Shown: positions 46,404 through 56,207, counted from the first letter of the stretch. The stretch is 64,000 nt of DNA from Clostridiales bacterium (GCA_022770525.1 JALEHN010000077.1:62001-126000), one strand, 5' to 3'. Made by a program: numbers and translations. The notes: generated by a model not told the origin, from the sequence alone.

Positions 46404-47747
46404 TTGGGCAGTAAAAGCACAAATCGTCCGGATAGAATCAATAAAACCAGGCCACAGACGTCCGGAAACAGAAGGACAAGAGATACCGGAACGAAAATTT
46501 CCGAAGATGGCGGTAAGTTAAAAAGAACCAGGCAGGGAAAAGGTTCATCCGGCAGAAGAAAGAAAAAAAGAACATCAGCCTTTTATAAGGCTGTTTCATT
46601 GATATTCATTGCGATTATTATTGTCATCGGCGGCATTTTTATCAGAAATTTCGGCGCAGGGAGCAAGGCATCCAGACAGGGGATGGAGGCTTATGAAAAC
46701 GGTGATTATGCACGCGCGGTGAATTGTTTCAAGCAGGCCACACAGCATGACGGCAATAATATGACTTATATGACACAGCTTGGTATGGCTCAGATTAAAA
46801 ACGCTGCATATGATGAGGCGATTGAAACATTTACAGCGATGAAAAATAAAGCCCATAGTGATACAGATCGTCAGTCGGCGCTTAGAGGTATCGGCATTGC
46901 TTATTTGTATAAAGGAAACTACAGCAATGCTGTTTCAGCATTATCGGATGCTATGAGTTATGCAGGTAAAAAGTACACAGACCAGGAGATAGACATTTTA
47001 TTTTATCTGGCTGAAGCACAGGATAAAAATGGAGATCCTGTGGAAGCGGTGCTTACTTATACTAAAATTCTCAATCAGAAGAGCAGTGCCAACGGGTATA
47101 TGCTCAGAGGCGGAGCATACCAGAAAGTCGGGGATAACACAAATGCGGAAGCAGATCTGTATAAAGCAATTGAGTTAAGCGGAAAAGAATATAAAGTTTA
47201 TATGATGCTTTATCAGGTGCTTACGGCGGAAGGAAAGTCAAAAGAGGCAGAAGATGTGCTGGAAGAAGCGGCGACACTACCGGCAAAAACAAGTGAAGAT
47301 TATTCCAACCGGGGGCTTATTTACATGTATATGAAGGAATATGAACAGGCAGATGCAGATTTTGAAAAAGCCATAGAGATGCAGTATATGCCTGCTTATT
47401 TCGGAAAAGCCTGTCTGCTTATGGCACAGGGAAACTATGAAGATGCGGTGGAAAGCTTTAAGACATATTTTGAACAGGTTCAGGATAATGCACTTGCATA
47501 TAATCAGTATGGTGTCTGCCTGATGGGACTTGGCAAGTACGAAGATGCGGCAGATGCCTTTTCTAAAGGACTGGCGTTAAATGACAGGACTGTGGATCAG
47601 GAGCTGATGTTTAACGAGTTTACGGCGTATGAGCGTATGGGACAGTGGGCAGAAGCCTACACAAAAGTAATGGCTTATGTGGAAAAATATCCTGACGATG
47701 AACAGGCAAAGCAGGAGCTGACTTTTATTGAATCAAGGCAGAAATAA
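46404..47747 (+). CDS. TPR-repeat membrane-anchored protein
   Basis: The 447-residue protein has a long basic, disordered N-terminus (residues 1-55, GRRKKKRTS), one transmembrane segment (about 63-80), and then a series of tetratricopeptide repeats such as GMEAYENGDYARAVNCFKQA. The TPR part is probably extracellular or periplasm-facing and acts as a scaffold. A TTG start fits GAGGTGG 6-7 nt upstream. Function unknown. Confidence 0.75.
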   Translation: MGSKSTNRPDRINKTRPQTSGNRRTRDTGTKISEDGGKLKRTRQGKGSSGRRKKKRTSAFYKAVSLIFIAIIIVIGGIFIRNFGAGSKASRQGMEAYENGDYARAVNCFKQATQHDGNNMTYMTQLGMAQIKNAAYDEAIETFTAMKNKAHSDTDRQSALRGIGIAYLYKGNYSNAVSALSDAMSYAGKKYTDQEIDILFYLAEAQDKNGDPVEAVLTYTKILNQKSSANGYMLRGGAYQKVGDNTNAEADLYKAIELSGKEYKVYMMLYQVLTAEGKSKEAEDVLEEAATLPAKTSEDYSNRGLIYMYMKEYEQADADFEKAIEMQYMPAYFGKACLLMAQGNYEDAVESFKTYFEQVQDNALAYNQYGVCLMGLGKYEDAADAFSKGLALNDRTVDQELMFNEFTAYERMGQWAEAYTKVMAYVEKYPDDEQAKQELTFIESRQK

Positions 47748-47787
47748 CAGGACAATACAATCATCGTAATTAAAATTGGAGAATTTC

Positions 47788-49041
47788 ATGCAGATCTATG
47801 ATTTATCGAAAAACAGTGAAAAGGTGATTTTAGTTGGTGTTGAGGATAATTCGGGTATCCCGATGGCACAATCACTGGATGAGCTTGAGGAGCTTGCGCT
47901 CACTGCGGGAGCAGTAACTGTAGGGCGCGTGATTCAAAACAGAGAATCCGGACATCCGGGAACTTATATCGGAAAAGGAAAGATCGAGGAAGTGGCCGCA
48001 CTGATCCTTAAGACCGGTGCGGATGGCATTATTTGTGATGATGAGTTGACGCCTGCCCAGATGGCAAACTTAAGTGATGCTCTTGATACAAAGGTTATGG
48101 ACAGAACATTACTGATTCTTGATATTTTTGCGGGCAGGGCTTCTACTAGTGAAGGAAAGATCCAGGTCGAACTGGCACAGTTAAGATACAGGGCTACCCG
48201 TCTTACCGGACAGGGTACAGCATTATCAAGACTTGGCGGCGGTATCGGTACAAGAGGTCCCGGTGAAAAGAAGCTGGAAATAGACCGCCGGTTAATTAAG
48301 AGCAGGATCGCACAACTGAAAAGAGAACTTGACAATGTCATCAGACACCGGGAGGTTGCCAGAAATCAGCGCAGTAAAAATGCCGTACCTGTGGCCGCAA
48401 TCGTAGGTTATACAAATGCGGGCAAGTCAACACTGCTGAATTATCTCACAGGTGCGGGTGTTCTTGAAGAAGATCAGCTTTTTGCGACACTTGATCCGAC
48501 AACAAGGCAGAGGGAACTTGAGAGCGGGCAAAAGATTTTGCTGACGGATACGGTCGGATTTATTCATAAATTACCGCATCATTTGATCAATGCTTTTCGC
48601 TCTACGCTGGAGGAAGCAAAATATGCGGATATGATTATTCATGTTGTAGACGCTTCAAATCCTCAAATGGAGCAGCAGATGTCTGTTGTTTATGAAACCC
48701 TTGAGAATCTTGGCGTGAAAGATAAAACAATCATTACCGCATTCAACAAAACGGATAAAATGGATGCGGCATCCATATACAGTCTCAGAGATGATAAGGC
48801 GGATGATACCGTATGTATTTCTGCAAAAACCGGTGCAGGCACCCAAAAGCTGCTTCAGATGATAGAAAAGGTATTAAGAGAAAGTAAAATTTATGTGGAG
48901 CAGGTCGTGCCCTATGATAAAGCCGGTCAGATCGCAGTCATTAGGAAATATGGTCAGCTGCTTGAGGAGGAATACAGGGAAGACGGTATCCTGGTGCGTG
49001 CCTATATTCCTGCTGAATACGGAAGTGTACTGGACTTTTAA
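47788..49041 (+). CDS. hflX: Ribosome-associated GTPase HflX
   Basis: The 417-residue GTPase has the HflX-specific N-terminal domain with GTRGPGEKKLEIDRR, the G1 motif GYTNAGKST, G3 DTVGFI and G4 NKTD. HflX splits stalled 70S ribosomes. ATG 47788, with TTGGAGA upstream, is preferred to a TTG at 47776. Confidence 0.95.
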   Translation: MQIYDLSKNSEKVILVGVEDNSGIPMAQSLDELEELALTAGAVTVGRVIQNRESGHPGTYIGKGKIEEVAALILKTGADGIICDDELTPAQMANLSDALDTKVMDRTLLILDIFAGRASTSEGKIQVELAQLRYRATRLTGQGTALSRLGGGIGTRGPGEKKLEIDRRLIKSRIAQLKRELDNVIRHREVARNQRSKNAVPVAAIVGYTNAGKSTLLNYLTGAGVLEEDQLFATLDPTTRQRELESGQKILLTDTVGFIHKLPHHLINAFRSTLEEAKYADMIIHVVDASNPQMEQQMSVVYETLENLGVKDKTIITAFNKTDKMDAASIYSLRDDKADDTVCISAKTGAGTQKLLQMIEKVLRESKIYVEQVVPYDKAGQIAVIRKYGQLLEEEYREDGILVRAYIPAEYGSVLDF

Positions 49042-49261
49042 AATCAGGCATTTGTTATCATATGAGCTTTAGATATCGGGGCATTCAAAGATAAAGCAAT
49101 CAAAGTTCTTCGGCTTCAGATGATGAAAATTATTCTGGGCCGGGGAATTTTTTGTGCTTAATATGGAACTTTTTGCTGTGAACAGTAAGTATATAATAGA
49201 AAACAGTGACTTATTAAAACAAGGAAGATGTAGATAAAGAAAGGATATTTAAAAGTAAAAT

Positions 49262-49792
49262 GTGAATCAAAGAGGATATGATAAAGCCCTGATCGGGCAA
49301 TATCTGGCCAGGTCAGAAAAAAGCTGTATCTCTCATGTGGTTCGCCGGATTCATAATATAGATATTGCGGAAGAAATATGTCAGGATGCCTGTCTGGAAA
49401 CACTTGAATACATCATGCAGCACGGTATTTTTGAGGAAACAGATATCAGAAAGATTATGTTTAAAATTGCCGAACGCAAAATCTGCAATTATTTTGGTAA
49501 GGCATCTACACAGAGAGAAATTCTTACAGATGTTCGCGAACTGGAAGCGGGTCAGGCAGATGATTCTGATAAATATGACTGGATGATGGAGGTTCTGCAG
49601 CAAAAAATACAATTGTTAAAACCTGTGGAACAGAAAATTATTTTAGGGAGACTTGAGGGGAAAAGTAATGAGGAGCTGGCAGCGCAGCTGGGCAGATCCG
49701 CCCATGCCGTTGATTGTGTCTACAGCAGAACGGTCAAAAAGCTAAAAAGGCTTATACATGAGAAAACTACGGAAATGGAACAATTGGATTAA
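49262..49792 (+). CDS. Sigma-70 family (ECF-like) sigma factor
   Basis: The 176-residue protein has a region-2-like first half (DIAEEICQDACLETLEYI) and a region-4 helix-turn-helix near the end (EGKSNEELAAQLGRSAHAVDCVYSRTVKKL). The GTG start is the only usable one; its ribosome site (AGAAAGGAT) is unusually far. No anti-sigma gene adjoins. It converges on another ECF gene on the minus strand. Confidence 0.78.
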   Translation: MNQRGYDKALIGQYLARSEKSCISHVVRRIHNIDIAEEICQDACLETLEYIMQHGIFEETDIRKIMFKIAERKICNYFGKASTQREILTDVRELEAGQADDSDKYDWMMEVLQQKIQLLKPVEQKIILGRLEGKSNEELAAQLGRSAHAVDCVYSRTVKKLKRLIHEKTTEMEQLD

Positions 49793-49801
49793 GAAAAAAC
49801 T

Positions 49802-49834
49802 GCCGGGGGGATCTGAAGAAGAAATCCCCCCGGC
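49802..49834. terminator. Bidirectional terminator between the two sigma genes
   Basis: GCCGGGGGGAT (49802-49812) and ATCCCCCCGGC (49824-49834) pair perfectly, with A-rich DNA to the left. Confidence 0.88.
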
Positions 49835-49882
49835 GTGACAGGATGCGTAAGCAGAAAGTTATAAAGAATGATACATATGAAT

Positions 49883-50374
49883 TTATATATCCTTTTCCAG
49901 ATACTTTCGTGCATGGCTTTTGGCTCTTTTAAGCCGCATTTTACAGGCACTTTGTTCAATGTGATAAAAATCAGCAATTTCATTGACTGAATAGCCGTAA
50001 ATGTATTTAAGTCTCAGAGGTTTATATTTTTCATCAGTGAAAACAGGATCATCAATGCGCATCAGACTGCTGATTTCCGTAACCTGGCTGCTTTGGGAAA
50101 ACGCATAGAATTCATTCATCAATGTCTCTGACAGACGGTTCTTTTTGCTGTGTATATTATGCCCTTTATTTTTGGCAGTCATGATCAGCCAACCGCCGAT
50201 ATTCGGATGATTTTTCAGAGAATCAATATTCCGGAAAGCTTCGATAAATGTTTCCTGAAACGCTTCTTCAGCAATATCCATGTCATTAAAATAGTAAATA
50301 AGGAAACTCATGATACGCTGACTGTAGGTGTCGTATACATGGTCAAAAAATAATTCTTTTTTATCTTTTGTCAT
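49883..50374 (-). CDS. ECF sigma factor
   Basis: The 163-residue protein has region 2 (DIAEEAFQETFIEAFRNIDS) and region 4 (YIYGYSVNEIADFYHIEQSACKMRLKRAK). ATG 50374 follows TGGAGGC on the minus strand. It stands alone; no anti-sigma factor is next to it, so the signal is unknown. Confidence 0.85.
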   Translation of the reverse strand: MTKDKKELFFDHVYDTYSQRIMSFLIYYFNDMDIAEEAFQETFIEAFRNIDSLKNHPNIGGWLIMTAKNKGHNIHSKKNRLSETLMNEFYAFSQSSQVTEISSLMRIDDPVFTDEKYKPLRLKYIYGYSVNEIADFYHIEQSACKMRLKRAKSHARKYLEKDI

Positions 50375-50525
50375 ATTAAGCCTCCATAACATAAATTTTT
50401 ATTTTGATATCCTGTCATTTATACATCAAATGAAAAGTCATAAATTCTCACTTTTTGATAAAAAAATAAAAATTTTTAAAAAAGTTTATGGAGTTACTGT
50501 TTGTTACAGAGGCATACTACCGGAA

Positions 50526-51608
50526 TCATGTACCGGATTTATTGGAGTATACGTCAAATATGGACATGTTGTTATTTCGGAATGTTTTCAGTATAACATC
50601 AGCGGCGACCTCCTCTGAGGACCCGCCATGGCCTGCAATCAGGTTTACAATGACCGGAATAAATGTGAACCAGTGAATCGCGCTGTAGAGATTCAGGCTG
50701 TGGGCATCGTAATTGATTTTCTGGGAAATTTCATCACCGATGGCAATAATCGTGTCTTTATATTTGATAATATCGTCGTTGATCTCATTGATATACTGGT
50801 AGCCCTGAAAATTCAGTTTGGTGACGATTTTCTGCTGACTGACCAGATTGGCGTCTTTGATGATGCGGTAGCCATACTTCTGGGCGATCGGCGTCACAAT
50901 TTCATTGATCACCGGACTGGTGTTCATGTACGCAATCAAAGAGTCTTTATTGATATCGGTTTTTAATACCTTTTCTTCTTTTTCGATACTGGAATGGTAA
51001 AGGGCGATACTATAACGGATGGATTCGAATTCTTCATCGAGTATTTCCAGTGTGGCTGCCAGACGATTAAGCTTACGCTTGATTTCCATCGGCGGCTCGT
51101 AAAAAGATTTGTAACCGAGTCCGTGTTCAACTTCGGCCCAGGCATGCTGAAGCACCGTTCGAAGCTGTATCTCGAATTTTATGTTTTTATACTTTTTATA
51201 TTCAACAAGTTCGCAGCGGCTGTCTGTAAACTGGACAACGAGATGCAGCGAAGTGTAACCGAATTCAATATGATTGACTCTGTGTTTTTTTCGTTTATCG
51301 ACAATTTCAACAATATCAAATGTCTTTTTTAATGCTTCGAATATTTTTTCCACATCGCTTTCAAATAAAGTGACGATGCGGCAGCCAAGTATATCGGTGA
51401 TCTCATCCAGATGGTCATACTTTGCTTTGGACAGTACTTTGTTTTTTAATGCCTGCTCAGACTTGATCCGAAGTGTCATGTTGGATATTTTTACCTGGTT
51501 GTCATCGAGAAGATTCGTAATAATTTCTTCAACATCGTATTTGAGTTTCTTATAAACATCAAGGTTTTGGTAATACTCGTTGAGAATGGTTGTAAGTACA
51601 TCAATCAT
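50526..51608 (-). CDS. RelA/SpoT-domain (p)ppGpp synthetase-like protein
   Basis: The 360-residue protein has one RelA/SpoT nucleotidyltransferase domain (about 20-200) with TDILGCRIVTLFESD, EFGYTSLHLVV and EIQLRTVLQHAWAEVEHGLGYK, including the expected catalytic acidic residues. There is no HD hydrolase or TGS domain, so it is a small-alarmone-synthetase type, but with a C-terminal extension of about 150 residues of unknown role. ATG 51608 is preceded by GAAAGGA. It precedes no other gene in the unit. Confidence 0.85.
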   Translation of the reverse strand: MIDVLTTILNEYYQNLDVYKKLKYDVEEIITNLLDDNQVKISNMTLRIKSEQALKNKVLSKAKYDHLDEITDILGCRIVTLFESDVEKIFEALKKTFDIVEIVDKRKKHRVNHIEFGYTSLHLVVQFTDSRCELVEYKKYKNIKFEIQLRTVLQHAWAEVEHGLGYKSFYEPPMEIKRKLNRLAATLEILDEEFESIRYSIALYHSSIEKEEKVLKTDINKDSLIAYMNTSPVINEIVTPIAQKYGYRIIKDANLVSQQKIVTKLNFQGYQYINEINDDIIKYKDTIIAIGDEISQKINYDAHSLNLYSAIHWFTFIPVIVNLIAGHGGSSEEVAADVILKTFRNNNMSIFDVYSNKSGT

Positions 51609-51671
51609 TCTGTTCAATCCTTTCATTTCTGACATCATATATTTTAGTATAGCACAGATTGCCATATAAAG

Positions 51672-51727
51672 CTAATAAAAAAGGGCTGACAAAAGCGTTT
51701 GGGTTTAAGATAACGCTTTTGTCAGCC
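51672..51727 (-). terminator. Terminator after ilvE
   Basis: A perfect 16-bp stem (GGCTGACAAAAGCGTT with its complement, 51684-51727) is followed on the minus strand by CTTTTTT. Confidence 0.92.
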
Positions 51728-51821
51728 ATGATCGTAAAATATAAGTCGGACTTGTAGTATTTGCAGGATCATAGATCATTCTAATCTTATATGATACTGT
51801 TTCAAAATCAGATAAGATGAT

Positions 51822-52847
51822 TTATTTGATCACTTTAATCCAGCCTTCAGGAGCTTCAATGTGGCCCATCTGGATACCTGTTAAAGTATCGTAAAGTTTC
51901 TGGGTTACAGGACCCATTGCATTCATGCCGCTAGGCAGGCAGATTTCATTGCCGTGGTCGACGATTTTTCCGACAGGTGAAATGACAGCCGCTGTGCCGC
52001 AAAGACCGCACTCAGCGAAATCTTTCACTTCTTCGAACAATACTTCACGTTCTTCAACTTCAAGACCAAGATAATGCTGTGCAACATAGATCAATGAACG
52101 GCGTGTGATTGACGGCAGGATGCTTGATGACTTCGGAGTAACAACTTTATTGTCCTTTGTGACAAAAATAAAGTTAGCGCCGCCTGTTTCTTCAACCTTT
52201 GTACGTGTGGCCGGGTCAAGATACATGTTTTCGTCAAAGCCTTCCTGATGCGCGGTGACGATAGCGTGTAAACTCATGGCGTAGTTGAGGCCTGCTTTGA
52301 TGTGGCCTGTGCCGTGAGGTGCTGCACGGTCAAAATCACTGACTTTAATGGTCAGAGGCTTAACACCGCCTTTGAAATAAGGGCCTACAGGTGTTGTAAA
52401 TAATCTGAACTGGTATTCGTCAGCCGGTTTAACACCAATAACCGGATTTGTGCCGAACATGTATGGACGGATATATAATGTAGCGCCTGAACCAAACGGC
52501 GGAACATAAGCGGCATTTGCTTCAACTGTTTTAACAACGGCATCGATAAAACGATCTTCAGGGAAGACAGGCATTTCCAGTCTTTTTGCGGAATCTGCCA
52601 TACGGCTTGCGTTTAAGTCAGGACGGAATGTCACGATATGACCGTCTTCTGTTGTATAGGCTTTTAAGCCTTCAAAAATTGTCTGCGCATACTGGAGAAC
52701 ACCGGCACATTCGCTGAGTGTGATTGTGTCATCTGAAGTCAGCTGTCCGTCGTCCCAGGCGCCGTTTTTATAATTTGATACATAACGTTTGTCTGTTTTT
52801 ATATAGCCAAATCCAATATTTGACCAGTCAATGTTCTTCTTTTCCAT
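51822..52847 (-). CDS. ilvE: Branched-chain amino-acid aminotransferase
   Basis: The 341-residue fold-type IV PLP enzyme transfers the amino group to the keto acids of valine, leucine and isoleucine. The PLP lysine is in HIKAGLNYAMS, and EETGGANFIFV and ECGLCGTAAVISP are typical of the long bacterial form. GGAGGAAGAAAG precedes the ATG on the minus strand. Confidence 0.95.
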   Translation of the reverse strand: MEKKNIDWSNIGFGYIKTDKRYVSNYKNGAWDDGQLTSDDTITLSECAGVLQYAQTIFEGLKAYTTEDGHIVTFRPDLNASRMADSAKRLEMPVFPEDRFIDAVVKTVEANAAYVPPFGSGATLYIRPYMFGTNPVIGVKPADEYQFRLFTTPVGPYFKGGVKPLTIKVSDFDRAAPHGTGHIKAGLNYAMSLHAIVTAHQEGFDENMYLDPATRTKVEETGGANFIFVTKDNKVVTPKSSSILPSITRRSLIYVAQHYLGLEVEEREVLFEEVKDFAECGLCGTAAVISPVGKIVDHGNEICLPSGMNAMGPVTQKLYDTLTGIQMGHIEAPEGWIKVIK

Positions 52848-53068
52848 CTTTCTTCCTCCAATTCAAAGAACACTCTATCAGATTAAAGTGTCATATTAAT
52901 TATTTTTCATTATACATCACTTTACAATTTTTTCAATATATTCATAATTATTTTTTGGGGCAGGGTATCATTTTTTTAAAAGAAAAGCATTTGGTGGCTA
53001 TTTTGTGAGATTTTCCCTGGATTTGAGCAGTTACAAACTATAATAAAAACATTTCACCATAAAATGAA

Positions 53069-53097
53069 TTGAAATTTGTCGAACAGTCCAATATAAT
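53069..53097 (+). promoter_or_regulatory. thyA-dfrA promoter
   Basis: TTGAAA (53069-53074), 17 nt, TATAAT (53092-53097), in the 314-nt divergent gap between ilvE and thyA that otherwise contains only A+T-rich DNA. Confidence 0.7.
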
Positions 53098-53161
53098 ATA
53101 GAAAGTAAAATATGTGCCGCAATGTTAGTTCATGACAGCGGCAGGAAGACAGGAGAATTCG

Positions 53162-54010
53162 ATGAGTTACGCAGATAAAGTTTTTGTTGATATGTGTAAA
53201 GATATACTGGAAAATGGCTGCAGCACGGAAGGTGAAAAGGTTCGTCCGAAATGGGAAGACGGTACTTCGGCTTATACGATCAAAAAGTTTGGTGTTGTTA
53301 ACCGATATGATCTGTCAAAGGAATTTCCGGCGCTGACCCTTCGAAGAACGGCTTTTAAAAGTGCGGTCGATGAAATTTTGTGGATATGGCAGCGAAAATC
53401 CAATAATATCCATGATTTAAACAGTACGATCTGGGATGAATGGGCAGATGAAAATGGTTCTATCGGTAAGGCCTATGGTTATCAGATGCAGGTAAAGCAT
53501 CAATATAAAGAGGGTATGATGGATCAGGTGGACAGAGTGCTTTTTGATTTGAAAAACAATCCATACAGCCGCAGAATTATGACAAATATTTATGTACATC
53601 AGGATCTTCATGAGATGAATCTGTACCCGTGTGCTTACAGTATGACCTTTAATGTCACAAAAAAAGAGGGTCAGGACAAGCTTGTACTTAATGCGGTTTT
53701 AAATCAGCGGTCACAGGACGTGCTTGCTGCAAATAACTGGAATGTTGTACAATATGCAGTGCTGCTTCACATGTTTGCCCAGGTCAGCGATATGCAGGCG
53801 GGGGAACTTGTGCATGTCATTACGGACGCGCATATTTATGACCGTCATGTACCGATGATTAAAGAGCTGATTAGTCGGGAACCATATCCGGCGCCAAAAT
53901 TCTGGATCAATCCTGATATTAAGAATTTCTACGATTTTACAACGGAAGATGTCAAACTGATTGACTATGTGACGGGGCCGCAGATTAAAAATATCCCTAT
54001 CGCTGTGTAA
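53162..54010 (+). CDS. thyA: Thymidylate synthase (ThyA, phi3T/Bacillus ThyA1-like)
   Basis: ThyA methylates dUMP to dTMP. The 282-residue protein has the catalytic cysteine in LYPCAYSMTF and the dUMP region LNQRSQDVLAANNWN, with DEILWIWQRKSN as in the phage-like ThyA. The usual PCH is PCA in this branch. ATG 53162 follows AGGAGAATTCG; the longer frame from 53132 lacks a ribosome site. dfrA follows after 12 nt. Confidence 0.93.
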   Translation: MSYADKVFVDMCKDILENGCSTEGEKVRPKWEDGTSAYTIKKFGVVNRYDLSKEFPALTLRRTAFKSAVDEILWIWQRKSNNIHDLNSTIWDEWADENGSIGKAYGYQMQVKHQYKEGMMDQVDRVLFDLKNNPYSRRIMTNIYVHQDLHEMNLYPCAYSMTFNVTKKEGQDKLVLNAVLNQRSQDVLAANNWNVVQYAVLLHMFAQVSDMQAGELVHVITDAHIYDRHVPMIKELISREPYPAPKFWINPDIKNFYDFTTEDVKLIDYVTGPQIKNIPIAV

Positions 54011-54022
54011 AGGGGGAAAAAT

Positions 54023-54544
54023 ATGAATTTGATTGTTGCTGTAGATAATAACTGGGCTATCGGATATCAGGGAAAGCTTTTAAACAGCATTCCTGAGGAT
54101 ATGAAATTCTTCCGGGAGACGACGACCGGTAAAGTTGTTGTGATGGGGAGAAAAACACTGGAAAGCTTTCCAAACGGATTGCCCCTTAAAAAGCGTGTGA
54201 ATATCGTCATTACAGGAAAAGAAGATTACAAAGTCAAAGATGCCATTGTTGTACACAGTGTTGAAGAGGCACTGGAAGAAACAAAAAAGTACGACAGCGA
54301 TGATATATATGTCATCGGCGGTGACAGTATATACCGTCAGATGCTGCCATACTGCAATGTGGCACACGTTACAAAAATGGACTATAACTACCAGGCAGAC
54401 ACGTGGTTTCCGAACCTGGACAAAGACCCTGACTGGCAAATCGCCGCCGAAAGCGAAGAAAAAACCTACTTTGACCTGGAATACCAATTCATCATGTACA
54501 TTAGAAAAGATAAGGTTGACGAAATCAAACATCTGGACTTATAA
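54023..54544 (+). CDS. dfrA: Dihydrofolate reductase
   Basis: DHFR regenerates tetrahydrofolate from the dihydrofolate released by ThyA. The 173-residue protein has the expected IVAVDNNWAIGYQGKLL, VVMGRKTLESFP and YVIGGDSIYRQML. GGGGGAAAA precedes the ATG. It is in one operon with thyA. Confidence 0.95.
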   Translation: MNLIVAVDNNWAIGYQGKLLNSIPEDMKFFRETTTGKVVVMGRKTLESFPNGLPLKKRVNIVITGKEDYKVKDAIVVHSVEEALEETKKYDSDDIYVIGGDSIYRQMLPYCNVAHVTKMDYNYQADTWFPNLDKDPDWQIAAESEEKTYFDLEYQFIMYIRKDKVDEIKHLDL

Positions 54545-54569
54545 TATCCACGTTGGCAATGAGCCGTGC

Positions 54570-54630
54570 AATATAGTGGCCAAATGGCTTTGGGGAGCTT
54601 GCTCACAAAATGCCATTTGACCACTATATT
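54570..54630 (+). repeat. 19-bp inverted repeat flanking a 23-nt loop
   Basis: AATATAGTGGCCAAATGGC (54570-54588) is complementary to 54612-54630 with one mismatch. It follows dfrA and borders the tandem array, and may be a terminator or one end of the repeat element. Confidence 0.8.
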
Positions 54631-54634
54631 ATAG

Positions 54635-54839
54635 GGCGAAGCCCGTGAACGAGAAAAGCGAAGCTTTTCGAGTGCAAGCACGGCGGGCCGAAGGAAAGAG
54701 GCGAAGCCCGTGAACGAGAAAAGCGAAGCTTTTCGAGTGCAGGCACGGCAGGCTTCAAAGGAAGAGGCGAAGCCCGTGAACGAGAAAAGCAAAGCTTTTC
54801 GAGTGCAAGCACGGCGGGCTTCAAAGGAAGAGGCGAAGC
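54635..54839 (+). repeat. Tandem array of about 65-bp palindromic modules (3 full, 1 partial)
   Basis: Units begin with GGCGAAGCCCGTGAACGAG at 54635, 54700 and 54766, with a partial GGCGAAGC at 54832. Each holds the palindrome GAAAAGC-GAA-GCTTTTC (AAA in place of GAA in unit 3) inside a wider stem of AAGCCCG with CGGGCTT. The copies differ at few positions. The array fills the gap before lysC and encodes no credible protein. Confidence 0.9.
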
Positions 54840-54870
54840 ATTTACTTATGATACAGGAGGAAAGAAAGTT

Positions 54871-56190
54871 ATGAAAAAGGTTGTGAAATTTGGCGGGAGT
54901 TCTCTTGCCAGTGCAGCACAGTTTAAAAAAGTCGGTGACATCATCAGGGAAGACCGGTCAAGAAGATATGTAGTACCTTCAGCACCGGGCAAGCGTTTTT
55001 CAGATGATACAAAAGTGACAGATATGCTTTATAAATGTTATGCGCAGGCTGAAGAAGATAAAGATTTTTCTGCGCTTTTAAATAAAATCAAATCCAGATA
55101 CGAAGAGATTATCCGGGGGCTAGGTCTTGATTTATCACTGGATAAAGAATTCGATATGATCAGAGAAAACTTTGAAAATAAAGCCGGAGCAGATTATGCG
55201 GCATCACGCGGCGAATATCTTAACGGTATTGTGATGTCTGAGTATTTGAAATATACGTTCATTGATGCTGCCGAGGTCATTTTCTTCAATGAAGACGGAA
55301 CCCTCAATGAGGAAAAGACCAATGTCATGATCGGCAATCGTCTTAAATCAGAGGAATATGCGGTTATTCCGGGATTTTACGGCGCAAATGATGACGGCAG
55401 TATCCGGACATTTTCAAGGGGCGGTTCAGATATCACAGGTTCACTTGTGGCTAAAGCAATTCAGGCGGATTTATACGAAAACTGGACAGATGTGTCAGGC
55501 TTTTTGATCGCAGACCCGAGAATTATCAGCAATCCTGAAGTTATTGAGAGTATTACATATAAGGAATTAAGGGAATTATCCTACATGGGCGCGACAGTTC
55601 TTCATGAGGATGCTATTTTTCCGGTGCGCAAGGAAGGTATTCCAATCAATATCCGCAATACAAACGAACCGGAAAAGAAAGGCACAATGATTGTTGAAAG
55701 CACATGTAAGCGACCGAAATATACGATTACAGGTATTGCCGGTAAGAAAGGCTTTGTATCAGTTAATATTGATAAAGCAATGATGAATTCAGAAATCGGT
55801 TTCGGAAGAAAAGTTCTTGGTGTTTTTGAAGATAACGGACTTTCATTCGAACATATGCCTTCCGGCATTGATACAATGACAATTTTTGTCCATGCCGATG
55901 AGTTTGAAGAAAAAGAGCAGCAGGTTATCGCAGGCATCCACAGAGCCGTACAGCCGGATACAGTGGAAATGGAATCTGATCTTGCACTGATTGCGGTTGT
56001 CGGACGGGGGATGCGTTCAACACGCGGCACCGCAGGACGTATTTTCTCAGCGCTTGCCCATGCCCATGTCAATGTAAAAATGATCGATCAGGGTTCAAGT
56101 GAGCTGAATATTATCATCGGTGTCAGCAACCGTGATTTTGAAACAGCAATCCGTGCGATTTATGATATATTTGTGACAGCCCGGCTGTAA
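54871..56190 (+). CDS. lysC: Aspartate kinase
   Basis: Aspartokinase phosphorylates aspartate at the head of lysine, threonine and methionine synthesis. The 439-residue protein starts VVKFGGSSLAS, has the aspartate-binding GEYLNGIV and FSRGGSDITG, and ends in two ACT domains (VSVNIDKAMM; ALIAVVGRGM) for amino-acid feedback. No lysine riboswitch is seen upstream; the repeat array lies there. CAGGAGGAAAG precedes the ATG. Confidence 0.95.
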   Translation: MKKVVKFGGSSLASAAQFKKVGDIIREDRSRRYVVPSAPGKRFSDDTKVTDMLYKCYAQAEEDKDFSALLNKIKSRYEEIIRGLGLDLSLDKEFDMIRENFENKAGADYAASRGEYLNGIVMSEYLKYTFIDAAEVIFFNEDGTLNEEKTNVMIGNRLKSEEYAVIPGFYGANDDGSIRTFSRGGSDITGSLVAKAIQADLYENWTDVSGFLIADPRIISNPEVIESITYKELRELSYMGATVLHEDAIFPVRKEGIPINIRNTNEPEKKGTMIVESTCKRPKYTITGIAGKKGFVSVNIDKAMMNSEIGFGRKVLGVFEDNGLSFEHMPSGIDTMTIFVHADEFEEKEQQVIAGIHRAVQPDTVEMESDLALIAVVGRGMRSTRGTAGRIFSALAHAHVNVKMIDQGSSELNIIIGVSNRDFETAIRAIYDIFVTARL

Positions 56191-56207
56191 TTGTCAGCTG
56201 AAAGAAC

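Noticed and set aside
46192-46422. Minus-strand small frame between the RnfC-like and TPR genes
   Set aside because: No ribosome site and it spans the ends of two plus-strand genes.
54466-54824. Minus-strand frames with repeated LEKLRFSRSRASP peptides
   Set aside because: They arise from the palindromic tandem repeat; no ribosome site, and the repetition mirrors the DNA unit.
54635-54839. CRISPR array
   Set aside because: Units are directly adjoining and nearly identical along their whole length, with no variable spacers and no cas genes.
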